Shown in pieces: positions 15,236-24,149 of a stretch of 44,863 bases of DNA. A program made the position numbers and the translations under genes. Origin of the DNA: Burkholderiales bacterium (lineage in GTDB: Bacteria; Pseudomonadota; Gammaproteobacteria; Burkholderiales; Burkholderiaceae_D); assembly GCA_016196925.1 (NCBI GenBank), contig JACPWS010000013.1:1-44863 (forward strand), in the 5' to 3' direction. Under the pieces are notes generated by a model. That model did no database searches and was not told the origin of the DNA. It saw nothing but the letters and a program-made list of their open reading frames with translations. How positions within the stretch are numbered: position 1 is the first letter of the stretch; the number at the start of each line of letters is the position of its first letter.

Positions 15236-15772
15236 TTACGGCTTCTTATCCATCATCGGCGGATGGTCGGACATAGGTCGGTGCCCGCCCATATGCTCAG
15301 CCATGCGTTCCCGCATATGCCTGGCCATGCGGCGGTGGCTGTCGTCGAAAATTTTCTGCTGTTCCAGCGTCAACACTGCATAGAAAGTTTTCAAGGCGCT
15401 CAAGTGTGCCTGCATTTTGGCCTGATGCTCTTGCATCCTGGCCAGCGCCTGTTCCATCCGTTCAGGCGTGCTCAGCTTATCCGTTTCCTTGCGATCGGGC
15501 ATGACCGGCATGGCGCCAAGCGTTAGCGCCTCGGTAAACGTCTTCCAGGCCGGTTCCTGCGCGGCCGTGAGTTTCAGCTTATCGTGCAGTGCGGCCTGAT
15601 GCCTGGCCATGCGCTGCTGCATTTTTTCGGCCCGTTTCGCCGGGTCGGCAGAGGCGTGCATAGGCTCGGCCTGAGGGCCGGCCGGCGCGGTGCTTTGCGC
15701 ATAGGCGCTGCCGCCCAGGCTCATGCCGACAGCCAGCAAAGCCGGCAATAATTTCTGCTTGATCGATTTCAT
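15236..15772 (-). CDS. Spy/CpxP-family periplasmic LTXXQ protein
   Basis: It has 178 residues from the ATG at 15772, which follows GAGGAAAA; in-frame sequence further upstream is not coding. A signal peptide (MKSIKQKLLPALLAVGMSLGGSAYA) precedes a helical, His/Met-rich protein with two LTXXQ motifs, LTAAQEPAW and LTLEQQKIF, the hallmark of the Spy/CpxP superfamily. Members are ATP-independent periplasmic chaperones or stress sensors. The Met/His-rich C-terminus (HMRERMAEHMGGHRPM) could bind metal (inference). It is divergent from a two-component system, the same layout as cpxP-cpxRA in enterobacteria. Confidence 0.88.
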   Translation of the reverse strand: MKSIKQKLLPALLAVGMSLGGSAYAQSTAPAGPQAEPMHASADPAKRAEKMQQRMARHQAALHDKLKLTAAQEPAWKTFTEALTLGAMPVMPDRKETDKLSTPERMEQALARMQEHQAKMQAHLSALKTFYAVLTLEQQKIFDDSHRRMARHMRERMAEHMGGHRPMSDHPPMMDKKP

Positions 15773-15933
15773 TATTTTTCCTCTTCGCGGATGTATGGAA
15801 CAGACCCATGCCTGGCACGGGTGGAGTGACCAAAACAGCTTGCATCGCATGCAAGCCGTGTCAGACATGTTAGGTATCTTGGCCCATAGTTGTAAGCGGC
15901 AAGTGTCCTTACGTGCCGGCTTTGTATCGCTGT

Positions 15934-15969
15934 GTAACAATCCTATAGTAACGACGCGGCGCATGTTAC
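15934..15969. promoter_or_regulatory. Candidate response-regulator sites in the Spy/two-component intergenic region
   Basis: Two direct copies of GTAAC (15934-15938 and 15948-15952, 14 bp apart) are followed by an inverted GTTAC (15965-15969). OmpR-type regulators bind direct repeats, and CpxR sites are GTAAA-N5-GTAAA; the spacing here is longer, so this is only a candidate. It lies between the divergent spy-like gene and the regulator gene. Confidence 0.35.
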
Positions 15970-16044
15970 GCACTGTTGCCGCATAGATTTATCCTAACAA
16001 GCCGATACAAAACCACTGTTTTTTACCCCGAGGTCAGGCTCATA

Positions 16045-16782
16045 ATGCGACACATGGATACACCGACTAAGATACTGATCGTCGACGACGATAGAGAGAT
16101 ACGCAGCCTGCTGGCCGATTATCTCGACAACAACGGCTATGCGGCCGTGACGGCGGCCGACGGCAAGGCGATGTGGACCGCACTGAACGAACAGCGGATA
16201 GCCTTGCTGGTGCTGGACCTGAACCTGCCCGGCGACGACGGCCTGACGCTGTGCCGCAAGCTGCGCAGCAAGTCGTCCTTGCCGGTCATCATGCTGACCG
16301 CCAGGAGCGAACCGCTCGATCGCATCCTCGGGCTGGAAATGGGCGCCGACGATTATCTGCCCAAACCTTTCGAGCCGCGCGAATTGCTGGCGCGCATACG
16401 CAGCGTGTTGCGGCGCAGCCAGCCCAATGCCAACGGCATGCACAGCGAACCGGTGCAAAAACTGAAATTCGCCGGCTGGACGCTGGACCTGACGGCACGC
16501 CATTTGCTCAGCCCGGACGGCATGGTGGTGGCGCTCTCGGGCGCAGAATTCCGCATGCTGAACATCTTTCTCGAACACCCGAATCGCATCCTGAACCGCG
16601 ACCAGTTGCTGAACATGACGCACGGGCGCGACGCCGACCCTTTCGACCGTTCCATCGATATCCAGATCAGCCGCCTGCGCCAAAAATTGCGTGAAGATGC
16701 GCGCTCGCCGCAAATCATCAAGACCGTGCGCAACGGCGGCTATGTGCTGGCGGTCGGCGTCACGACGGAGCCGGGCGCATGA
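16045..16782 (+). CDS. OmpR-family response regulator
   Basis: It has about 245 residues (ATG at 16045 or 16054, the two being three codons apart). The receiver domain shows the acidic pocket IVDDD, the phospho-acceptor Asp in VLDLNLPGDDG, the Thr in VIMLTARSE and the Lys in YLPKPFEP. A C-terminal winged helix follows, with the recognition-helix pattern FDRSIDIQISRLRQKL and KTVRNGGYVLA. It should be phosphorylated by the histidine kinase that begins inside its stop codon (ATGA overlap at 16779-16782). Target genes are unknown; the divergent Spy-like gene is the obvious candidate. Confidence 0.95.
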   Translation: MRHMDTPTKILIVDDDREIRSLLADYLDNNGYAAVTAADGKAMWTALNEQRIALLVLDLNLPGDDGLTLCRKLRSKSSLPVIMLTARSEPLDRILGLEMGADDYLPKPFEPRELLARIRSVLRRSQPNANGMHSEPVQKLKFAGWTLDLTARHLLSPDGMVVALSGAEFRMLNIFLEHPNRILNRDQLLNMTHGRDADPFDRSIDIQISRLRQKLREDARSPQIIKTVRNGGYVLAVGVTTEPGA

Positions 16783-18110
16783 AAAACCTGTCGTCGATGT
16801 GGGGGCGGGTGTTTGCCATTTTGCTGCTGGGCGTGCTCGGCTCGGCCGCGCTGACCTGGTGGCTGGCCTTCGGCGAGCGGCAAAGAACCATCACCCAGTT
16901 CCGCGACTCGCATGCGGTGGAGCGGGCCGAGCAACTGGTGCTGGCGCTCGATGCGCTGCCGGCCGCGAACCGCGCCGCCTTCCTGGCCACCGCGCCGCGC
17001 CTGGGCTTGCAAGTAACCACCCTGCCCGCCGCAACGACCGCCCAGGCGCCGCGCTCCGACTACGCGGCCGCCGTCAGCGAGCGCCTCGGCAAGACCTTCC
17101 GCGTACTATCCTTGCCGCAAGACCCGGATCACTGCCCGCGCCTGCCGCCGCCGGCGCGCGCGCTGCGCGGCCCGTGCGAAGCGCTGGGCATCACCCTGCA
17201 TGACGGCACGGCCCTGCGCCTGACCGTGTTGCCGCCGCGCAGCCCGCCGCCTTTGCGGCCCGAGTTCCTGCGGTATTTATTGCTGTTCCTGAGCAGCATC
17301 GCAGTGCTGGCGTATCTGGTGGCGCGCATGAGCATGCGGCCGCTGCAACAAATGGCGCAGGCCGCCGCCGACCTCGGCCAGGACATCAACCGCCCGCCCT
17401 TGACGGAACAGGGCGCCAGCGAAATCCGGCAAGCCACGCGCGCCTTCAATGCGATGCAGGCGCGCATACGCCAGCATATCGCCCAGCGCACCCAGATGCT
17501 GGCCGCCATCACCCACGATCTGCAAACCCCGCTGACGCGCCTGCGCCTGCGCCTGGAAAAAGTCGGCGATGCCGAGTTGCGCGATAAACTGATAGCCGAT
17601 TTGTCGGCCATGCAAAGCATGATCAGGGAAGGTCTGGAGCTGGCGCGCAGCATGGATAGCAAGGAAGCGTTGCAGCCGCTCGATCTCGATTCCCTGCTGG
17701 ACAGCGTATGCGCCGACGCCGCCGACGCCGGGCAAGATGTGCAGTTCGAGGGCCAGTCCGGCCTGACCGTGATGGCGCGCCCGCAAGCCTTGCGCCGTTG
17801 CCTGAATAACCTGATCGACAATGCCGTCAAGTACGGGCGGCACGCCAGGCTCAGCCTGGACGTCGGCCAGAATGCCGTGCAGATACTGGTACGCGACGGC
17901 GGCCCCGGCATCCCGCCCGAGCTGCACGGCAAGGTGTTCGAACCGTTTTACCGCATGGAAGGCTCGCGCTCGCGCGAATCGGGCGGTACCGGCCTCGGCT
18001 TGACGATCGCGCAAAATATCGCGCAACAGCATGGCGGCAGGCTGCAACTGAGCAATCTGCGCGAAGGCGGGCTGGAAGTGCGGCTCAGCTTGCCGCTGCG
18101 CGCCGCCTGA
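16779..18110 (+). CDS. EnvZ/RstB-type sensor histidine kinase
   Basis: 443 residues. TM1 spans about residues 10-30, a periplasmic sensor region of about 135 residues follows, and TM2 (LLLFLSSIAVLAYLVA) runs about 170-185, followed by a HAMP domain starting MSMRPLQQMAQAA. The HisKA domain has the phospho-acceptor His246 in ITHDLQTPLTRLR. The ATPase domain has the N box NLIDNAVKYG, G1 DGGPGIPPE and G2 GTGLGLTIA. The periplasmic part is Pro/Arg-rich and has two Cys (in DPDHCPRLPPP and RGPCEALG) that could form a disulfide. It is translationally coupled to the response regulator. Confidence 0.95.
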   Translation: MKNLSSMWGRVFAILLLGVLGSAALTWWLAFGERQRTITQFRDSHAVERAEQLVLALDALPAANRAAFLATAPRLGLQVTTLPAATTAQAPRSDYAAAVSERLGKTFRVLSLPQDPDHCPRLPPPARALRGPCEALGITLHDGTALRLTVLPPRSPPPLRPEFLRYLLLFLSSIAVLAYLVARMSMRPLQQMAQAAADLGQDINRPPLTEQGASEIRQATRAFNAMQARIRQHIAQRTQMLAAITHDLQTPLTRLRLRLEKVGDAELRDKLIADLSAMQSMIREGLELARSMDSKEALQPLDLDSLLDSVCADAADAGQDVQFEGQSGLTVMARPQALRRCLNNLIDNAVKYGRHARLSLDVGQNAVQILVRDGGPGIPPELHGKVFEPFYRMEGSRSRESGGTGLGLTIAQNIAQQHGGRLQLSNLREGGLEVRLSLPLRAA

Positions 18111-18120
18111 AATACGCGCC

Positions 18121-18897
18121 TCAGTTGAGCAGCACCGACAGCATGCCGATAGCTCCCAGCTCCAGGCCGTCGCACAGGATTTCCAGGCGGTCTTGCGCTT
18201 GCCGGCTTCCCAGCACAGTCAGCAAAGGCAGAAAATGCTCGGGCGTAGGCACGGCCAGGGCCGCATCCTGGCCGTATTGCCGATAGTCGACCAGCTGGTC
18301 GGACTCGCCCTGCAACAGGGCGGTGCGCATGGCGTCGTTGAAGCGCAGCGCCCAGTCGTAAGCGCCGGCACGCGCGTCCATGCGGCGCAGGTTGTGCACG
18401 ACGTTGCCGCTGCCCATCAACAGCACGCCCTCTTCGCGCAAGCCCGCCAGTTTCTGCCCCAGTTCAAAATGCCAGGCGGCCGGCTGGCTCAGATCCAGGC
18501 TCAGCTGCACCACCGGCACATCCGCTTGCGGATACATGTGGACCAGCAACGACCAGGCGCCGTGATCGAGACCCCATTCCTGGTCTTGCGCCACCGCCAG
18601 CGGCGCCAGCAATGCCGCCACGCGCGCCGCCAGCGCAGGGTCGCCGGGGGCCGGATAGCGCACGGCGTATAAGGCGGGCGGGAAACCGCCGAAATCGTGG
18701 ATGGTGCGCGGTTGCGCCATGGCCGTCACCGCCAGCCCGCGCGTCATCCAGTGCGCCGACACCATCAGGATCGCCTTCGGCCGCGGAAAGCGCTGGCCCA
18801 GAGCGGCCCAGGCCCGGGTATAGGCATTCTCTTCGAGTGCGTTCATCGGGCTGCCGTGACCGAGGAAAACGGCAGGCATACGTGCAATGGCGGACAT
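18121..18897 (-). CDS. ygiD: 4,5-DOPA dioxygenase extradiol family protein (YgiD-like)
   Basis: 258 residues. LigB-type class III extradiol dioxygenase fold, YgiD/DODA subgroup: FLGHGSPMNALEEN at the start (His14), ILMVSAHWMTRG (His49), GLDHGAWSLLVHMYP (His112) and MGSGNVVHNLRRMD (His168). These give the metal-binding and catalytic histidines of the family. Members open aromatic catechol rings such as L-DOPA; the natural substrate in bacteria is often unknown. The ATG at 18897 follows GGAGA. It is convergent with the histidine kinase gene, with 10 bp between stops, and stands alone. Confidence 0.9.
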   Translation of the reverse strand: MSAIARMPAVFLGHGSPMNALEENAYTRAWAALGQRFPRPKAILMVSAHWMTRGLAVTAMAQPRTIHDFGGFPPALYAVRYPAPGDPALAARVAALLAPLAVAQDQEWGLDHGAWSLLVHMYPQADVPVVQLSLDLSQPAAWHFELGQKLAGLREEGVLLMGSGNVVHNLRRMDARAGAYDWALRFNDAMRTALLQGESDQLVDYRQYGQDAALAVPTPEHFLPLLTVLGSRQAQDRLEILCDGLELGAIGMLSVLLN

Positions 18898-19011
18898 GTA
18901 TTCTCCGGGATAATTTGCTCACGACAGCATACTCTGAAACGCGCCCGTTACGCGGGGGCTGCGCAGCGCCGACGGCCGCGGTAAAATCCGCTAAAAGAAA
19001 AGGAAACATAC

Positions 19012-19479
19012 ATGATCAACCTGCAACTCGGCGATGTCAGCCACATTATTCAGTTGGCGATTGCGCCGGTATTCTTGCTGACCGGCGTCGGCACCAAGCT
19101 GGCCGTGCTGACCAGCCGCCTGGCGCGCATCATAGACCGTTCGCGGGTGGTGGAAGAATTGCTGCAAACGGAAAGCGGACCGTCGCACCGGCCCGGTTTG
19201 CAGGAAGAGTTGCACGAATTGTACGAACGCTCGCATCTGATCAACCGCGCGATCACGCTCAGCACTTCTTGCGGCTTGCTGATCTGCCTGGTGATCGCCG
19301 CGCTATTCATGGGCGACGCCATGGGACTCAATCTCGACAAGCTGATCGCCGCCCTGTTCGTCGGCGGCATCTTGTCGCTGATAGGCAGCTTTATCTATTT
19401 CATGCGCGAAATTTTCGTCGCCACCAAGACCTTGTCGCGCCAGCGCAAGCACGGCAAGAACCGCATCATGCCGAGCTGA
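19012..19479 (+). CDS. DUF2721 membrane protein
   Basis: 155 residues. The DUF2721 pattern is clear: HIIQLAIAPVFLLTGVGTKLAVLTSRLARIIDRSR, a soluble helical stretch with ELHELYERSHLINRAI, then two hydrophobic segments (about 83-101 and 112-130) and a basic tail. About three membrane helices are expected. The function is unknown. The ATG at 19012 follows AAAGGAAA. The 288 bp to the next gene contain no gene; they hold the upstream region of the chemoreceptor. Confidence 0.88.
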   Translation: MINLQLGDVSHIIQLAIAPVFLLTGVGTKLAVLTSRLARIIDRSRVVEELLQTESGPSHRPGLQEELHELYERSHLINRAITLSTSCGLLICLVIAALFMGDAMGLNLDKLIAALFVGGILSLIGSFIYFMREIFVATKTLSRQRKHGKNRIMPS

Positions 19480-19767
19480 AACGGCAAACCGCGGCGGCGC
19501 CCGGCCGCTGGCGCCGCGGCACATGTTTTCAGATGGCAAGCCAGCCTGTGCCGGCGCAGAACCGGCTTTGCGTGCAAGCAATTTTGGCATAGTATGGAAA
19601 CAGCCTATGGGCCACGCTATGCGCCGGTTGCGAAAAAAAACCGTAGCTTGTTCCTCACTCGGGCGCACATACAGTATTTTCTCTGCCGCAATGTCTGCTA
19701 TGTTTGTTGCAGAAAAGAATTATCTTTTTATATTATCGCTATCCGCTACACCTGATAAGGAGCCACC

Positions 19768-21432
19768 ATGAATTTGCGTAATCTGCGCATAGGAACCCGC
19801 CTCGCCGTTGGCTTCGGTGTGATACTCGCGTCCTTGATCCTGATGTTGATCATCGACAGCGTTTTCAGTGCACGCAACCGTCATCAAATGATCGCCGGCT
19901 TGGAATTATCCAATAGCAAGACCGCGCTGGCGGCCAACATGAAGAGCGCCATGCTGGAAGGCGGGCTGGCGATACGCAATATCGGCCTGCAAAGCGATGT
20001 CGGCGAAATCGACAAGCAAAAGGCGATCGTCAAGACCCAGCGCGCCCGCTTCGTCGACGCCAGGGAAAAACTGATCGCGCTCGGCATGGATGAAAATGAA
20101 AAAAAAATCATCGACGCCATTTCCGATCTCGACACCCAGGTCGAAGCGCCGAACAAGGAAGCGCTGAAGATGATCATGGAATTCAACGGCGAAGAAGCGG
20201 TCAAGGTGATCGCCACCAAGGTCGATCCCTTGCAACAGAAAGCCTTGCTCGAAATCAATAAACTGGTCGATTTGCAAAACAAGGGTGCGCAGGAATTGTC
20301 CAGCATCACCGAAACGAAGGGCAAGCAGCTATCGTTCACGCTGTTCGCGATCGGCCTCGTCATCTTATTGATAGGCGCCGCGTTTTCCGTGCTGACCACG
20401 CGCAGCATTACCACGCCCTTGCGCGACGCGGTCGACATCGCCAAGCATGTCGCCGCCGGCGAATTGTCGTTCCGCGAAGCGGCGCATGGCGGCGATGAAA
20501 TCAGCGAATTGCTGAACGCGCTGAAAGAAATGAACGACAACCTGCATCACATCGTCAGCGAAGTGCGTCAGGGCACCGATGCGATTGCGATCGCTTCCGG
20601 CGAGATTTCCAGCGGCAACGCCGATCTCTCTTCCCGCACCGAAACCCAGGCCGGCGCGCTCGAAGAAACCGCCAGCTCCATGGAGCAAATCACGGCCACC
20701 GTCAAGCACAATGCCGACAATGCGCGCCAGGCGAATACCCTGGTGACCGCGGCCTCGAATTTCGCACTCAAGGGCGGGGAAGAAGTCGGCAAGGTGGTGC
20801 ACACCATGAATTCCATCAAAGACAGTTCGCGCAAGATCGTCGACATCATCAGCGTGATCGACGGCATCGCGTTCCAGACCAATATCCTGGCCCTGAACGC
20901 CGCGGTGGAAGCGGCGCGCGCCGGCGAACAGGGGCGCGGCTTTGCGGTGGTGGCCTCGGAAGTGCGCAACCTGGCGCAACGCAGCGCCAGCGCAGCCAAG
21001 GAAATCAAGACCCTGATCGGCGACTCGGTGGAAAAAGTCGATGCCGGCGGCAAGCTGGTCGATGCGGCCGGCAAGACCATGGACGATATCGTCAGCTCGG
21101 TGAAGCACGTGGCCGACATCATGGCGGAAATCACCGCTGCCGGCATAGAGCAAAGCGCCGGCATCGAGGAAGTGAATCGCGCGATCAACCAGATGGATGA
21201 AATGACGCAACAAAACGCGGCGCTGGTGGAACAGGCGGCCGCCGCGGCGGAAAGCATGGAAGAGCAGGCCGGCAACCTGGCGCAGACCGTTTCCGCCTTT
21301 AAACTCAGCAAGGAAGTCTTGAACCTGCGCCGGGTCCAGCCGGCGTCCGCGTCCGGACAGCAGGCGACGCCCTCGCTGCTGGCGGCCACCGCCGGCAAGC
21401 TGGTCAAGGCGCTCGGTTTGCAGCAGGGCTAA
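19768..21432 (+). CDS. Methyl-accepting chemotaxis protein
   Basis: 554 residues. TM1 covers about 12-32, a four-helix-bundle type periplasmic domain of about 155 residues follows, TM2 ([20 protein letters not shown]) is near 188-207, then HAMP and a long signalling coiled coil. The highly conserved hairpin tip ([20 protein letters not shown], around residues 364-383) identifies an MCP that couples to CheW/CheA. The periplasmic part resembles the 4HB_MCP/Tar-type ligand domain; its ligand is unknown. No C-terminal NWETF-type CheR tether is present. The ATG at 19768 follows AAGGAG. Chemotaxis genes are not adjacent, so it is an orphan receptor. Confidence 0.95.
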   Translation: MNLRNLRIGTRLAVGFGVILASLILMLIIDSVFSARNRHQMIAGLELSNSKTALAANMKSAMLEGGLAIRNIGLQSDVGEIDKQKAIVKTQRARFVDAREKLIALGMDENEKKIIDAISDLDTQVEAPNKEALKMIMEFNGEEAVKVIATKVDPLQQKALLEINKLVDLQNKGAQELSSITETKGKQLSFTLFAIGLVILLIGAAFSVLTTRSITTPLRDAVDIAKHVAAGELSFREAAHGGDEISELLNALKEMNDNLHHIVSEVRQGTDAIAIASGEISSGNADLSSRTETQAGALEETASSMEQITATVKHNADNARQANTLVTAASNFALKGGEEVGKVVHTMNSIKDSSRKIVDIISVIDGIAFQTNILALNAAVEAARAGEQGRGFAVVASEVRNLAQRSASAAKEIKTLIGDSVEKVDAGGKLVDAAGKTMDDIVSSVKHVADIMAEITAAGIEQSAGIEEVNRAINQMDEMTQQNAALVEQAAAAAESMEEQAGNLAQTVSAFKLSKEVLNLRRVQPASASGQQATPSLLAATAGKLVKALGLQQG

Positions 21433-21474
21433 AAAAATATCTGGACGGACCCGCTACAGGCGGGCCGCAATAGA

Positions 21475-22335
21475 ATGCAGGATATGAACAAGTCGGAAGC
21501 ACTCAGATACATAGCCGCACAAGCGAGCCGGGGCGAATTGATTTTCCCGACCAATGTGAATGCTTCGCTCAAAATTCAGGAAGCGCTCGACGATCCCGAT
21601 TGCGGCATAGAGACGGCCGCCAAGCTGATCATGAGCGAGCCGCTGATGGCGGCGCGCGTGGTCGCCATCGCCAACTCGGTCGCCTACAGCCGCTTCGGCG
21701 GCGGCGTCACCAATATCCGCACCGCGATCACCATCCTCGGCTTCAGCACCTTGCGTTCGGTGGTGGCGGCCGTGGTCATGCGCCAGTTGGGCCATGCCGT
21801 CACCGACGCGGCGATCCGCGCCAAAATGGACTTGTTGTGGCAGCACTCGGCCCACGTCGCCGCGGTGGCCCATCTGCTGGCCCGGCGCGTCAGCCACGTC
21901 GATCCGGAAACCGCCCTGTTTGCCGGCATCGTGCATGAAGTCGGCGGCTTTTACCTGCTGTCGCGCGCCCAGGAATTTCCCACCTTGCTCGACAGCGACC
22001 ATGAAATTGCCGGCGCCGACGAGCTGGCCGAGCCGCCCGAAACCTTTATCGGCCGCGCCGTGCTGAACAAACTGATGGTGCCTAAGCGCGTCGTGACTGC
22101 GGTCGAAGCGCTCTGGTACGGCATGCGCGTGATGCCGCCGGAAACCCTGGGCGACACCTTGCTGCTGGCCAACGATCTGGCGGCCGTGCCTTCGCCGCTC
22201 GATCCGCGCTCGCCCGCCACGATACAGCAAGCGGCCTCGGAAATCGATTTCAGCGTCGGCGAGGGTACCCTCAACAGCATACTCGAGGAATCGATAGAAG
22301 AAGTCGAATCGCTGAGCGGGGCCTTATTGAACTAG
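21475..22335 (+). CDS. HDOD domain protein
   Basis: About 286 residues (ATG at 21475, alternative at 21484). HDOD features are visible: LIFPTNVNASLKIQEAL, AAKLIMSEPLMAARVVAIANS, AITILGFSTLRSVVAAVVM, LLWQHSAHVAAVAHLLAR and ALFAGIVHEVGGFYLL. HDOD domains are HD-like but usually lack catalytic metal ligands and act in signalling. It follows the chemoreceptor by 42 bp in the same direction and may be cotranscribed with it, which points to a motility or second-messenger role (inference). Confidence 0.9.
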   Translation: MQDMNKSEALRYIAAQASRGELIFPTNVNASLKIQEALDDPDCGIETAAKLIMSEPLMAARVVAIANSVAYSRFGGGVTNIRTAITILGFSTLRSVVAAVVMRQLGHAVTDAAIRAKMDLLWQHSAHVAAVAHLLARRVSHVDPETALFAGIVHEVGGFYLLSRAQEFPTLLDSDHEIAGADELAEPPETFIGRAVLNKLMVPKRVVTAVEALWYGMRVMPPETLGDTLLLANDLAAVPSPLDPRSPATIQQAASEIDFSVGEGTLNSILEESIEEVESLSGALLN

Positions 22336-22364
22336 GCTTACGCCCGTCTGCAACAAAACCCTGT

Positions 22365-22520
22365 CCACGAAAGTCACGAAAAGCACGAAAAATTGCGACT
22401 ATTCAGCCCCCCCATAAAAAAACATTGAAACCTCTCAACACAGAGACACCGAGGCACAGAGATTCACAGAGAAAATCTTAAACTCTCGCTGTTTTTCCTC
22501 CGTGTCTCTGCGGTGAAGGC
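22365..22520. repeat. Composite repeat: CACGAAA arm plus ACACAGAG inverted arms
   Basis: A CCACGAAAGTCACGAAAAGC string (22365-22392) is followed by a left ACACAGAGACAC-type arm (22425-22482) and a shorter inverted right arm (22494-22520). The segment 22400-22480 is recognisably homologous to 13150-13220. It fills the gap between the HDOD gene and slyX. Confidence 0.6.
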
Positions 22521-22547
22521 TTAGGCTTTAGAGGTGCGTAACATCAG

Positions 22548-22760
22548 TTAATAATGCGGCGGCCGCTCGTCGACCGCGACGCTGCGCTGGCTGGCATTCA
22601 AGGCCAGTTCGCGGATGCGACCGGCCATCGCCGCGCACAAGGCTTCCAGCTCGTCGATCTTCTTTTGCTGGCGATACACCAGGGTATTCAGGGTTTCCAC
22701 CAGATCGTCCTGGCGCGCAACGCGAATTTCCATGTCGATCAGGCGTTCTTCGGTGTTCAT
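22548..22760 (-). CDS. slyX: SlyX family protein
   Basis: 70 residues from the ATG at 22760. The SlyX pattern is clear: TEERLIDMEIRVARQDDLVETLNTLVYRQQKKIDEL, a short Leu-zipper-like coiled coil, and a C-terminus ending RPPHY (SlyX proteins typically end PPHY). The function is unknown despite wide conservation. It lies 62 bp downstream of the SprA-related gene on the same strand. Confidence 0.92.
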   Translation of the reverse strand: MNTEERLIDMEIRVARQDDLVETLNTLVYRQQKKIDELEALCAAMAGRIRELALNASQRSVAVDERPPHY

Positions 22761-22822
22761 GCTGCAAGCTTTCTCTGAAATCGGGCGCACAGTATGCCAT
22801 ACCGGCTGCCTGGCGCTGCGCC

Positions 22823-23371
22823 TCAGGCGTAACTGTCGATGCGGGCGCCGCCGGCAGCTGGCGCCGCAGTGCCGGCCGTCCCGTAGCTAGCCTTGAGCCG
22901 CTCCAGCAACAATGCAGTGCGCGCTTGCTGTTCCATCTGGCGCGCCTGCGCTGCCACGGCGAAATCCTGGCCGGAAGGATCGGCCGGCGCCAGCGCCGCC
23001 GCCTGTATGATCTGGGCGCGGCGGATGGTATCGGCGGGATTGCGTCCGGCGGAAACATCGATGCTGACTTCGCCGCCTATCGCGTAACTGACGCCGTCCG
23101 GCCCTTTCTGATACACATAGCTGGCGCCGCCGGCCAGGCCGCCGCTGGCGGCCAGATGCGCTTGTTCATGCGCGCGCACCTGGCTGTCGCGCGCCTTGAG
23201 CTGGTCCACGATGGCTTGCGCCTGCTCGCTCAAGGTGACCGCGCTGCCCGCTTGTTGCCGCCCGTCTGCGCTCGCGGCCGGTTGCTCAGCCCCGGCGCTA
23301 ACGGTTCCCCCCTCCCTCCTATTCCAGGCGACGTCATTCCTTGACGGGGAAACGAGGGCGAAGTCAGCCAT
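22823..23371 (-). CDS. SprA-related putative metalloprotease (CJM1_0395 type)
   Basis: It has 182 residues from the ATG at 23371, which is preceded by GGTGAG; a GTG at 23380 is less likely. The conserved core reads ARDSQVRAHEQAHLAASGG, giving an HExxH zinc-binding motif (His68, Glu69, His72), followed by ASYVYQKGPDGVSYAIGGEV and VSIDVSAGRNPADTIRRAQIIQAAALAPADPSGQD. This matches the SprA-related family annotated as putative metalloproteases. No signal peptide is seen. Activity is unproven. The N-terminus and C-terminus are low complexity. Confidence 0.85.
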   Translation of the reverse strand: MADFALVSPSRNDVAWNRREGGTVSAGAEQPAASADGRQQAGSAVTLSEQAQAIVDQLKARDSQVRAHEQAHLAASGGLAGGASYVYQKGPDGVSYAIGGEVSIDVSAGRNPADTIRRAQIIQAAALAPADPSGQDFAVAAQARQMEQQARTALLLERLKASYGTAGTAAPAAGGARIDSYA

Positions 23372-23517
23372 GTTGCTCACCAGATGCAGGCACTACCGGA
23401 CACTATCCAAATTCATATTAGCCGGTGTTGGCAGCAAACGAAAGCGGCTGCCGGCTATTTCCCCGGTGCGGCTTATCGTTGCCTGATGCTCTCGTCAGCG
23501 CTGCGCCTGAACATTCA

Positions 23518-23569
23518 TTTTCAAATCGAAATTTTCCGCACCATACGGCGGACCGCTTCGATTTGAAAA
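23518..23569. repeat. Long hairpin (13-bp perfect arms)
   Basis: TTTTCAAATCGAA (23518-23530) pairs with TTCGATTTGAAAA (23557-23569). The loop holds a further TCCGC/GCGGA pairing. It lies about 80 bp past the stop of the minus-strand gene at 23652-23975 and may be a transcript end or structured RNA. No gene is seen in 23372-23651. Confidence 0.5.
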
Positions 23570-23651
23570 CGGAGGGCGTACCGCGGCTAGCGCACTGGGC
23601 CTCGCGCCGGACGGGCGAATACGCCTTGTCTTTGCATCGTCACGCGCCGTC

Positions 23652-23975
23652 TCAACCGCGAAACTGTACTGCGCCGGCGTTGCCCTTGGCCAATTTTTGT
23701 TGCTGCTGAAAATCTTCTTTGTCCAGCGCCAGCTTCTGTTCCGCGCTCAGGCGTTTGGCGCTGATCAGCACGGTTTGCACCGGCAACCGGGCTTGGTCGT
23801 AGGCCAGTTTTTGCGCGTCGCTCATGCGGCTGGCGGCGATGGTGACGGTTTGCGTCGCGCTGTGCTGCAGGGCCGGTTGCTGCTGGTAAGCCTCGCTCAT
23901 GGCGCCCACTGCCATCAATAAAGCGCCGGACAAAATCAGGCTGTTTTTCAGGGTGGTCTTCAGTGCGGTTTTCAT
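23652..23975 (-). CDS. Small exported protein with internal duplication
   Basis: 107 residues from the ATG at 23975, preceded by GAGGAAAA. An N-terminal signal peptide (LKNSLILSGALLMAVGAMSEA) is followed by two related segments: TVTIAASRMSDAQKLAYDQA and TVLISAKRLSAEQKLALDKE, about 23 residues apart. The protein then ends in a Gln/Lys-rich stretch. No family is recognised. The open frame continues far upstream on this strand only because the gene behind it (24150-25694, plus strand) is GC-rich; that extension is not coding. A periplasmic role is likely. Confidence 0.65.
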   Translation of the reverse strand: MKTALKTTLKNSLILSGALLMAVGAMSEAYQQQPALQHSATQTVTIAASRMSDAQKLAYDQARLPVQTVLISAKRLSAEQKLALDKEDFQQQQKLAKGNAGAVQFRG

Positions 23976-24149
23976 TTCGTTTTCCTCTTCAGCGGTGGTT
24001 GGATGTGTGCACTGTAGAACAGCGCAGATCAAGCCGCGAGCGCCATGCGACGAAGTGCGCAAAAGCGGGATCGAATGTCGTATTCGCCATGCCGGAGCTG
24101 TGCCGGGGCGACAGCGTACAATACGGTTTTCCGCGTATTTTGCCGTTCC

